Below are positions 56,113-64,000 of a stretch of DNA of 64,000 nucleotides, piece by piece. A program made the translations under genes and the position numbers. The stretch is from Cyanophora paradoxa (Eukaryota; Glaucocystophyceae; Cyanophorales; Cyanophoraceae), in the NCBI GenBank assembly GCA_004431415.1, contig QPMI01000090.1, forward strand, positions 62,001-126,000, in the 5' to 3' direction. Numbering within the stretch: the first letter of the stretch is position 1; the number at the start of each line of letters is the position of its first letter. The notes beneath the pieces were generated by a model that was not told the DNA's origin, did no database searches, and saw only the letters and a list, made by a program, of their open reading frames with translations.

Positions 56113-57235
56113 CTAGGCGGAGTGCTGCCGCTGCTCGGGCGTCTTGCCTCGCCTCGCCTGGAACCAGCAGACCACCTTGTACTGCGGGAGCGCGCTCATA
56201 TCAGGCCGCGGACGTCGACGGGGGGGCGGGGGATCGGGCGGGGCGGGGCGGACGTTGATGTAGCCGGTGGAGGCGAGGGTGAGGCCCCAGGCGACCCGGT
56301 GGTTCACCACCATGCTCAGCCCGTAGTTGACGACCGTGCTCAGCGCCAGGCCCCCCACGTACGCCTGCCCCCGCCCCGCCCCCACGCTTCACGCGCCGCG
56401 CGCGACCCCCGCGTCTCCCAGCGCACCGCATACATATCCACTAGGCCGCGCGCGGAGAAGGTGCGATCGAAGACTGCCGCCGCGGCCGGGCGGGGTGAGC
56501 GGGGTGTCGGCCCGGGCAGGAGGCCGAGACCGCTACGCCGGATTCGCACCGATGAGCTGATGCAGAACGTACTGCCAGGAGATGGAGAGCTGCGGAGCGC
56601 GCGCCGATGAGGCCGGGCGCTGGATTCGGCCGCACGATGGCAGGATCGGGCAGCTGCGCTTTGGGGGCGCGCGCGCACCAGGTAGCACACAGCCCACGAA
56701 AAACCGCTCGGGTTGTCGATCTTGTACTCCATCGACCCTATGCGCAGCGGGTTCGACTGCAGGTGCTGGAACATCGCTGCGCGCGCCAATCAGACCGGGC
56801 GCGGCTTCGAAGAGAGCTTTAGCTAGGCGGAGAAACCCTCACCGTCGTACTGCTCGCAGATCGGGGGGATCGCGCGCAGACCGGCGGCGCATCAACGATA
56901 TGATGAGCTGCGCGCCAGCGGTGGGGCTGGGATGGGAAGAGAAGGCGCACCGCTAGGAAAAAGAGCGCCGTGCCGATGCCACCGCTGATCTGCCGGGGAG
57001 GCGGGAACGTTGGGCGGCAGTTGGCCGATCAAATTCCGCGCCGGTCGCGCTGGCGCACCTGGAAGCGTATGAACCGCCCGGCCTCACCGCCAGCGCTCGC
57101 CGTTGCCTTTGCCATCGATTGCAGCGTGAAGCAGCAACTCATGCACTGGGCCACCAGCCAGATGGTGCGTACCCCTGTCCTCAGGTTCGGCGCGGGCTCG
57201 CGCTGCGAAACCAAAGCGCCTCGAGACCAAAACAC
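56113..57235 (-). CDS. Unrecognised multi-pass membrane protein
   Basis: Minus-strand exons contain several hydrophobic spans: RTIWLVAQCMSCCFTL; ISGGIGTALFFLAVRLLFPS; FQHLQSNPLRIGSMEYKID followed by NPSGFSWAVCYLV; LSISWQYVLHQLIGA; YVGGLALSTVVNYGLSMVVN with HRVAWGLTLASTGYINV. It ends MSALPQYKVVCWFQARRGKT and QRQHSA. The start is unclear; 57235 is the first Met of the frame and 57142 another. The helix-loop pattern suggests an integral membrane protein, but no family signature was recognised. Confidence 0.5.
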
Positions 57236-57393
57236 AAGGCGCGTCGAGTGCTAGCGCTCGCTAAAGTGGAAGCCTGCAAGAGGAGCGGATGTGGGGGCCG
57301 TGACACAAGGGTAGCTTTGGCCCTCTACCCCCCAAACGATCTCCGGCAGCGATTCCGCTCTTCACTCAGAATTGCGACACAGTGAGCTGCGAG

Positions 57394-58091
57394 ATGGCCT
57401 TCGTCGCTACCGTTCCCGCCTCGGCGCGCGTGGCCAACGCGCAGGCCGTTTCGACTCGCAGCGTCTGCAGCATCGCCCGGCCGGCGCAGCCCGTCGCCTC
57501 CGCCTCCCGGAGCGAGTTCTTCGGCAGCCGTTCGGATATCGTTTTCGAGGCTCGTCATAGCATCGTTAGCCAGCCCGCCGTCCCTGCGTTCTGCACCGCG
57601 ACCACGCAGGCCGTCGCCTCCACCGAGCAGAAGGTGCGCGGTGGCGCGGCTGCGGCGCGCTCGTAGCTCCAGCGTTCTATTCAGGCGCTCGTGCTCACCG
57701 TGACGCCCGTCGGTCGCTCCTCGCAGACCTGGTACTACGTGGCGTGCTCGCGGAAGTACATGCTCGAGGAGGAGCCCACCATGGAGGTCCTCGACGAGCG
57801 TGACCGCAACTTCAAGAAGCGCGGCCTCCCGAAGGACTTCTTCCTCGTTGAGAACCCCGCTTTCCTGAACGTACGCACCGCTTGCGCAAGATTTGATTGC
57901 AGCTATCGCTGACGCGCGCCCGCGTCACGCAGAAGCCGGAGTTCGCCTCGGTCAAGGCGCAGATCCCCGGAACGCCCGTGGCCATCGTGACCGACAACCG
58001 CCAGTTCATGGTCTTCATGCGCCTCCGGCTCGAGTTCGTCGTCGAGGGCGAGTTCCAGGCCACCCAGGCCGAGGCCACCGCTCGCGCTTAA
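57394..58091 (+). CDS. Ycf54, Mg-protoporphyrin monomethyl ester cyclase factor (plastid-targeted)
   Basis: Three exons, 57394-57633, 57685-57870 and 57933-58091, all in phase 0 with GT-AG introns of 51 and 62 bases, giving 194 residues. The mature part matches the Ycf54/DUF2488 family: TWYYVACSRKYMLEEEPTME, LDERDRNFKKRGLPKDFFLV, ENPAFLN, FASVKAQIPGTPVAIVTDNR, FMVFMRLRLEFVVEGEFQ. Ycf54 assists the aerobic cyclase that closes the fifth ring of chlorophyll. About 80 N-terminal residues are Ala/Ser/Val/Arg-rich and begin MAFVATVPASARV, a simple transit peptide without a secretory signal, which fits a primary plastid. The gene is plastid-encoded in red algae, so a nuclear copy is informative. Codon use is less extreme in GC than neighbours. 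Confidence 0.92.
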
Positions 58092-58211
58092 GTTCCCCCT
58101 ACTTTAAGACAGTATAATAGGTAGTAGGAGCCCCTAGGCAGCGTCCATCTCCCATTTTCAGCGCTTCCCTTCGTCTACAGTGCATATTACAACAAACAGT
58201 TTCAATGGTGT

Positions 58212-61032
58212 CACCGGGGGGCTGGTTGCATGAGGGGGGCGTACGCGTGCGCGGGCGGGGCGAGCGGAGCAGAGATGCCGTACGCGGCGGCGACGCCCGG
58301 AGCGAGGGGCGGGAGGGGCCCCGGGCTCTGCCCGTGGACGGGGCTGAACCCGAGGGGGTTGAAGGAGGCGAGCGGGTGGGCGCCGGGGGGCGAGGCGGCG
58401 GCCGCCTGCTGCCTCCTGAGCCGCTCGAGCCGCTCCGCCTCGGGCTCCGCCAGCGGCGACGCCGAGGGCCCTGGCAGCGCCCCCTCAGCGAGCCGGCCCG
58501 AGCGCGAGGCGCGGGGCGGGGCGGGGCGGGGGCGGACCGCGGGGGCGGCCGAGCTCGGCGTGGATGGCGGCGAGGGAGGCCTGCAGCTCGGCGACGCGCG
58601 CCGCCGACCCGTTCATCTGCACCCGCAGCACCTCGTCCTCCAGCTCCCGCAGCCGCTCCTCCCCCACGCCTCCCCTGCACCGCCCCGCCCGCCCGCCTCG
58701 CCCCCGGCCGGCGGCGGCGGGCGGGGCGGGGCGGGGCGCGGGGCGGGGCGCACGGGGCGGGGCGCCTGCGGAGCTCGTCGGCCTCAGCGGCGAGGGCGCG
58801 CAGCTCCTCCTCCAGCCGCTCCTCGCGCCCCGCCGCCTCCTCGATCGCCCCGTCCAGCGCCCGCATCTGCTGCACCAGGTACTCCGCCGCCCGCTTCCGC
58901 GACGACGACTGCGCCCGCCCCGCGTCACGCCGGCGCCACGGGGGCGGCAGAGAGGAGCAGGAGCAGCGGAGCTCGCCTGGCCGCTCGCGTACTCCGCGAC
59001 GAGGCCCGTGAGCTGCGAACGCGGGGGGTGCGAGCGCGGGTGAGGGCGGCGGGGGGAGGGGACGGCGGGCGCAAGCAACGCTCGCCTCGGCGATGCGGCG
59101 GTCGCGCTCCTCGAGGAGGGCCCCGAAGTGCCGCCCCTGCCTCGCCACCTGCCGCACCGCCCGGCCGCGTGAGAGGGCGGGGGAGGGCGGGGCGGGGGTC
59201 GGGGCGGGGCGCCTGCTCGCGGGCGCGGAGGGCCTCGTCGGCGCGGGCGCGGTTCTCCTGCAGCAGGGAGGACCAGCGGTAGCGCCCCTCCCGCTCCCGC
59301 CTCTCCAGCTCCTCGATGTGCCGCTGCCCCCGCCTCAGCGCCCCGACGAGACGGCTCGCGGGCGGGGCGCGTGCGCACGGCCATGAGCTCGCGCTCGCGG
59401 CCGCGCTCGGTGAGGAAGGCGTGCAGCTCGCTGGCGTCCCGACGCCCGCGCGCCCGGCGGCGGCGGCCGCTCCTCGCGGGCGCGCGCGAGCTCGCGGTCC
59501 CGCAGGGCGAGCTCCTGCCGCAGGAACGCCACCGAGCGCTCCGCCTCCGCCAGCGACCGCGCCCAGTCCCCCGGCGGCGTCGCGCCCTGCGAGCCGCCCG
59601 CCGCCGAGGCCGCCGCCCCGCAGGGGCGGCCTGGGCCTGGGCGGCCGCGGCGTCGGCGCGGGCGCTGCGGTGCGGTCAGGGCGGCAGGCGGGGCGGGGCG
59701 GGGCGGGGCGGGCCGGAGGGCCTCGAAGGCGCGGGCGATCTCGTCGAAGTGGCGCTCGGGAGGAGCCGCTCGACGCGCAGCAGCTCCGCAGCCACCGCCC
59801 CCGCCCGCTCCTGCAGCGGCCGCCCCATGATCTCCTCGCACGTCGGCGCCGAGGGGTCCCCGCCCGGCGGCCCCGCCGGCTGCTGCCCCGTCACCCGCGC
59901 TACCAGCGCGTCCGCCACGTGCCGCAGCTTCGCCGTCCTCAGCCGCAGCTGCACCGCCCCGTCCGCCACGGGGAAGAGCGCCATGTCCACCTCCCGCGGC
60001 CCGTGCCGCCCCGCCCCGGCCCCCGCCGCTGCCGAGGAGGGGCCGGCCGGGGGCGCGGGGGCGGCCGCGGGGAGCTCCTCGAGCAGGCGCGCGGCGGCGG
60101 CGGCCTGCCGGTGGTCCGTCGCCGCGTGCCTCGCCGCCTCGGCCGTGGTGTCGCCGGGGCCCACGCCGGCCCCTCCTCCCCGGGCCTCCGCGGCGTGATC
60201 CCCGAGTGCCCCGCCTCGGGCCCCGCCGCCCCCGCCGCCCCGCCGGACGTCGTGCGCCTGAGCGAGCTGCCCAGGCGGTCGTTCTTGCGCGCCGCGTTCT
60301 CGTCCTCGATCGCCTGCGCCCGCCCCGCCGGCGTCAGGCCCCCCCCGCGCCCCGCGCGGGAGGCTACCGACCTTCAGCGTCGCCTCCATGCGGTCCAGGT
60401 CCTCGCGCGCGACGCGCCCCGCGCCCGCGCCCGCGCCCGCGCCCGAGGGCCCGCCCCGCCGCCGCCCCCGGCGCTGCTCCCGCTCGCCGTGGGGTCCCGC
60501 CGGAGGGAGGTCGAGGGCCCCGCCCCGCCGGCCGCCCGCTCCGCGCCCCTGGGCGAGAAGGCCCCGCCTTCCCCCGCGGGGGCCTTCCCGGCGCCGGAGG
60601 CGGGGATGTCGATCCGCACGGGGGCTGACGCGTGCCGCCGGAAGGAGCCCTCCAGCGCCCCGCCGCTCGCCGCCGCCGACTTTGCGATCGACTCCTCCAG
60701 CGACGCTTTCTCCGGGGCTGGCACCAATGTCGAGCTGTTCTTCGGGAAGGGCGGGTACTGCACGCCCTGTGCGGCCGCGTCTGGAAGAGATCCGGGAAAG
60801 AGGAGGGAAAAGGAAACGGGGGGCGCACGGGGCGCGAGCTTGCGCCCTTCTCGGGCGAGCCGCTGGTGGCGGGGCGCGTCTTGCGGGGCGAGCGGTTCGC
60901 GGACGGCTCGGCGCCCGCGCGCCGCGGGGAGGTTTGAGGGGCCTGCAAGTTGGTCTGCGAGCGCCGGACGAGTGACGGCCCACTGGGTCCCGGATCCGGC
61001 TTCTGCCTCGAGGTGAGATTCGCCTTCGACAC
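58212..61032 (-). CDS. Unrecognised long coiled-coil protein
   Basis: Start at 61032: MSKANLTSRQKPDPGPSGPS, followed by a basic Ser/Pro-rich region and YPPFPKNSSTLVPAPEKASL. Heptad-rich exons follow: EVDMALFPVADGAVQLRLRT; KLRHVADALVARVTGQQPAG; EEIMGRPLQERAGAVAAELL; HFDEIARAFEAL; RSLAEAERSVAFLRQELAL; ALRRGQRHIEELERREREGR; WSSLLQENRARADEALRARE; AEYLVQQMRALDGAIEEAAG; REERLEEELRALAAEADEL; RLRELEDEVLRVQMNGSAAR. The C-terminus is Pro/Ala/Gly-rich, ending AYAPLMQPAPR at 58212. The layout resembles structural or centrosomal/ciliary scaffolds, but no named family is supported. It lies 48 bases downstream of the FHA gene on the same strand. Exons are joined by GC-rich introns. Confidence 0.65.
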
Positions 61033-61080
61033 CGGCGCCGGAGTGACCTGCCGCGGCGGCGCGTCAGGGCGCGCCAGTAG

Positions 61081-61750
61081 CTAGGCGGGCCGCCGCACTG
61101 CCGGGGGCTTCTTCGTGTCGGGCTTGGAGAGCATCGCGTTAGCCTTCTTCGTCGGGGATGCGAAGTCCTTCAGCGGCTTGTCCATCGCGCTGAAGGCGCC
61201 CAGGTCACCAGGCTGCGCCACGCGTTCGGTCGTTGGTCGTCGCCCGAGGGCGGCGGCGGGAGGCCCGCACGAGGTTCCCCGAGCCTCGCACAGCAACGTC
61301 CATGTCCGCCGCATAGAAGAAACGGTACCAGTCGACGTCTGCGAGCGCGCCGCCAACGTTCGAAATTCAAGCGTACGCTTAGCTGCGGACGCCCCGCACC
61401 GTAGCCAAAGCGAATAATGTCTCCGGATTCAAGCGGGATCGATCCCTGCTTGATGTGCTGCTCGTTCACCCAGGTGCCGTTCGTGCTGCCGACATCGTAG
61501 AGCACAGCACCGTCCCGCGGCAAGTGGCCCGTGCGGGGAATGGCAAACTCCACGATCGCATGACGGCTAGATATAGTCTTCGGCTGCGCGCGGCAGGGCT
61601 CGCCGCGGCTCCGGGCAGCTGGGAAAGGGGTTCGGCGGCGCGCACCTCGAGACAGATGTCGTTGTCCGGTGCGCGACCTATCGAGCATCTCGCAGCGCAG
61701 AGCTCGTACCGGTACTCGGGCCCGATGAGGAGCCCGAGCGCCGTCTCCAT
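61081..61750 (-). CDS. FHA-domain protein
   Basis: Start at 61750: METALGLLIGPEYRYELCAA, then RCSIGRAPDNDICLE. A GT-AG intron in the E codon region joins to PKTISSRHAIVEFAI, then GAVLYDVGSTNGTWVNEQHI and IPLESGDIIRFGYG. These are the GR, SxxH and NG motifs of a phosphothreonine-binding FHA domain. A following exon appears to read VDWYRFFYAADMDVAVRGSG, and the last MDKPLKDFASPTKKANAML with KKPPAVRRPA before stop at 61081. The protein is short and consists of little more than the FHA domain plus a basic tail, which suggests an adaptor. The middle exon junctions are less certain than the FHA core. Confidence 0.82.
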
Positions 61751-61860
61751 TAGGGGTACGCGACTGAAGATTGGGGTACGACTCTCCACTGGCCATTTCG
61801 TTCTCTGCGACGTCGGGTTGGCGTTACAAGTTGTAGAATCGTTGCGAACCTGTTGGGAAG
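61751..61860. promoter_or_regulatory. 110-bp divergent promoter region, FHA / RlpA-LysM
   Basis: Start codons of the two divergent genes are 110 bases apart if the FHA start is METALGLL and the RlpA-LysM start is 61861. No core promoter motif is obvious. Confidence 0.4.
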
Positions 61861-62835
61861 ATGCCACAGCAGCGGGTCTGCCGCAGCAACTGCGCGTCGA
61901 AGATGTGGCAAGGCTTGCAGGGGCAGCGTACTTTCTCCGGTGAGCCCTACTCGGACGGGGGCTTCACAGCGGCGCACCGGACACATGCGATGGGAACAAA
62001 GCGTACGTAGAGCGCGTAGGCGATCGGCACTCCTGCGTGCGCTGATCGGCATCCGGAAATCTGCAGTGAAGGTGACAAACCTGTGGAATCAGCGCTCAGT
62101 GGTCGTCAAGGTGAATGACAGGGGTCCATTTGGATCGGCGGTGAGCGTTGATTCAAATCTCACTTGCTGCTGCGCGATCTTATCTTTGTCTAGGCGCGGA
62201 TCATCGACCTGAGCGGGGCGGCGGCGCGGGCCATCGGCCTGACGACGGGGAGCGTGCCCGTTTCGATTACCGTGGCAGCGCCGGCGCCAGCTAAGAGCGG
62301 CTCCCCCGCGCGGCCGGCCTCAGCTGGCGCGCAATCAGCCTCGTCGAAGGCCGCCCCTGGTGCCAGTGCTTCGAAGGGCGCCCCGGCAGCCCCGGCGGCG
62401 CCGGCAGCGGGCAAGCACGTCGTGCGGGCCGGCGACTCGCTGTGGACGATCGCGGCGCAGCACAAGACGACTGTGGCGCAGCTGCAGAAGCTCAACCCGG
62501 GCGTGACCACGGCGCTCACCATCGGCCAGTCCGTCGCCGTCGGGCCCGCCGCGCCCGCCGCCGCTCCCCCCGCCGCGACCCCTGCAGCGGCCCGCAAGCC
62601 GAGCGCCGCGCCCGCCCCCGCGCGGCCCGCGACCGCCCCGCCGCGGCCGGCGACCGCCCCGCCCCGGCCGGCGGCGGCGCCGGCGGCCTCCGGGGCGCAC
62701 AAGTACACGATCCGGCCGGGAGACTGCCTGTGGACGATCGCGGGGCGGCACAAGACGACGGTGGCGGAGCTGCGGAAGGCGAACCCGGGCCTCACCAACG
62801 ACCTCACCGTCGGCAACGCCATCAACGTCAAGTGA
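61861..62835 (+). CDS. RlpA-like double-psi beta-barrel protein with two LysM domains
   Basis: Exons 61861-62002, 62067-62140 and 62194-62835, joined by GT-AG introns, give 285 residues. The RlpA domain (about residues 20-90) reads [60 protein letters not shown] and VPVSITV. The His of TAAHRT and the Asp of NDRGPF, equivalent to the residues needed for lytic transglycosylase activity in bacterial RlpA, are kept. After an Ala/Pro linker come two LysM modules, about residues 145-190 ([20 protein letters not shown]) and 240-285 ([20 protein letters not shown]), which bind GlcNAc glycans. An Ala/Pro-rich linker joins them. This is a peptidoglycan-binding and probably peptidoglycan-cleaving protein, best explained by a walled plastid. 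No signal or transit peptide is clear in the 61861 start; an upstream exon may be missing. Confidence 0.88.
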
Positions 62836-63140
62836 GCCCGGCGCCCTCCGCCCTCCGCCCCCTCCAGCTTTTTCCCTTCGAAATTCCCCAGCCGTTCCAT
62901 TCGATACTCGTCGCGCCACCTCCCCGCGCGCACAAGCAATCCATATCACACTTCTTTGCATGGGTAGATGTAGGCTGGAGTCTAGCGGTCACTGGCGTAG
63001 GCCCTTTTGCAGTTGATTGTCGGAGTTGTGTACTTCGTTAGGTTAGAGGTATTCGCTACGCATTGCAGGTCACTTTGAATAGCATTTGTAATTTATGATA
63101 CACTGGAGAGGGAAGCCGGCGCGGCCTGGGCGTCCTAGTG
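62836..63140. other. Intergenic between convergent genes
   Basis: 3' flanks of the RlpA-LysM (+) and BRCT (-) genes; AT-richer, no exon seen. Confidence 0.55.
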
Positions 63141-64000
63141 CTAGTCGGACTCGCGGTCTGAGCCGTAGTCGGAGCCGTCGCCCGAGCCGGCCGCCGCTGC
63201 AGCGCCCGTGTACGGCTCGAAGGGCAGCGGGCCGTGCTCGGCGATGCTGAACAGAAGCGTCAGGCGGAGCTCGATCGCCAGGAGGCTCGAGGGGAGGGGC
63301 GCGGGGGGCACGGCACCTGTCGAAGAGCCACTTGTGGCGGACGACAGGGGGCGCCTTGCGGCCGCCGGCGCCGGCTGCGGGGGCGAGCTCCGGGTCCTCG
63401 CAGAGGACCACGCTCGCCTTGCCCGCGTCCTTCTCCAGCTGCCCGCCGCCCGGCCCCGTGAGCCCGGGCGCGCCCCTGCGGCGGATCCGGGCCGCTCTCC
63501 CCCGCGCACCGTGGCGCCGGCGGCGGCGATGAGGGCGTGCAGGAGGGGCGCCTGCAGCTGGAGCGGCGGCTCGCCCGCCGTCGCGATGCGGTACCCCTTC
63601 AGGATGCGGCGGCCCTCCTCCGGGGCCGGCACGTTGAAGGCGGTGTTCGCGTAGGGCTCGACGGGGAGCCAGCGGCGCGCCTCGGCCGAGTCCAGCACCC
63701 ACTCGTGCCGCACGATGGCCGCGCCCCGCGCGATGCCGTAGAGGACCTGCCGGCTAAGTCGGCCCCAGCCGCACGGGGGGCGCGGCGGGCCCGGACCTTG
63801 TACGTGCGCATGGGGCCGGCGGTGACGACGTGGGTGATGGAGGGCAGGGGCGCCTTCCTGTGCGAGATGCGCACCCCGCCGACCGCCCGCGCCGCCTCCA
63901 CGATCTGCCGGCCCGGCCGCGTCAGGCCGGGGGAGCAAAGCGCGGGCCCCGGGAGGGTGGCCGCCGCTCGCCTGCCTGCGGGCGCCCTCGTCGGCCCCAG
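63141..64000 (-). CDS. BRCT-domain protein, 5' end beyond the window
   Basis: Minus-strand exons encode a BRCT module: RAVGGVRISHRKAPLPSITH, VVTAGPMRTYKV, then VLYGIARGAAIVRHEWVLDS and AEARRWLPVEPY. The conserved Trp of the C-terminal BRCT helix (HEWVLDS) is present. A second, weaker BRCT follows: LKGYRIATAG, LLHALIAAAGATV, ASVVLCEDPELAP, VVRHKWLFDR, LLAIELRLT. The C-terminus is acidic (GSGDGSDYGSDRESD), stop at 63141. Tandem BRCTs of this kind bind phosphoserine peptides in DNA-damage proteins. The N-terminal part is cut off at the right edge, so the family member cannot be named. Confidence 0.75.
   Translation of the reverse strand, partial: GADEGARRQASGGHPPGARALLPRPDAAGPADRGGGAGGRRGAHLAQEGAPALHHPRRHRRPHAHVQGPGPPRPPCGWGRLSRQVLYGIARGAAIVRHEWVLDSAEARRWLPVEPYANTAFNVPAPEEGRRILKGYRIATAGEPPLQLQAPLLHALIAAAGATVRGGERPGSAAGARPGSRGRAAGSWRRTRARRAWSSARTRSSPPQPAPAAARRPLSSATSGSSTGAVPPAPLPSSLLAIELRLTLLFSIAEHGPLPFEPYTGAAAAAGSGDGSDYGSDRESD

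Noticed and set aside
59676-61016. Long plus-strand frame overlapping the coiled-coil gene
   Set aside because: The heptad-rich, low-proline translation is on the minus strand; the plus frame is Arg/Pro/Ala noise.
1-64000. CRISPR arrays, bacterial operons, Shine-Dalgarno sites
   Set aside because: Spliced genes, GC-rich introns and lack of spaced identical repeats rule out a prokaryotic reading.

Overview
This window is nuclear DNA from a unicellular photosynthetic eukaryote. It is very GC-rich and gene-dense, and almost every gene is broken by many short introns, so most proteins must be read as small exons spread over several frames. No operons, ribosome binding sites, tRNAs, rRNAs or CRISPR arrays were seen. 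Two genes point to the lineage. The first is a nuclear copy of ycf54, a chlorophyll-biosynthesis factor, whose single N-terminal transit peptide begins MAFV. The second is an intron-containing RlpA-LysM protein that looks like a peptidoglycan-remodelling factor. Together they suggest a primary-plastid alga with a peptidoglycan-walled plastid, most economically a glaucophyte. A red or green alga is not excluded. This is inference; no database search was possible.

Layout. 1-808 is a G-rich satellite with a 61-bp higher-order period. 809-4055 shows no gene but has a pyrimidine-rich tract with a 106-bp direct repeat. 4056-16652 holds four genes: a vanadium-type haloperoxidase/PAP2 protein (+), a ThrE/Prm10-like membrane exporter (-), an unrecognised proline-rich protein (+) and a Roco GTPase (-). 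17643-23091 is a complete LTR element with 300-bp LTRs, a 5-bp target duplication and only a gag gene. 24149-28361 is an M3-family oligoendopeptidase F-like metallopeptidase (+). 28684-30400 is an unrecognised putative nuclear protein (-). A small foldback/MITE-like element lies at 31875-32116. 32514-45255 has three minus-strand membrane or Golgi proteins: an MFSD12-like transporter, an SLC13-type transporter with RCK_C-like domains, and a type II membrane glycosyltransferase-like protein. 45832-55415 has an apyrase of the calcium-activated nucleotidase type (+), a Tubby-like protein (+), an IMPACT homologue (-) and an S1/P1 nuclease (+), followed by a truncated duplicate of the nuclease tail. 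56113-64000 has a multi-pass membrane protein (-), ycf54 (+), a coiled-coil protein (-), an FHA protein (-), the RlpA-LysM protein (+) and a BRCT protein cut by the right edge (-).

Two genome-wide habits stand out. Many introns start with GC rather than GT. One, at 27570-27628, contains no GT at all, and two others keep the reading frame only with a GC donor. Introns are also strongly C-rich on the coding strand, with C runs of up to 26, so local C/G skew reads out gene direction. Long intergenic stretches are dense in short self-complementary words such as GCATGC, GATC, GTAC and GAGCTC. The genes are unrelated housekeeping, transport and signalling functions; no pathway cluster is evident. 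Exon limits are estimates from reading frames, splice dinucleotides and family knowledge. Spans run from first to last coding base and include introns.
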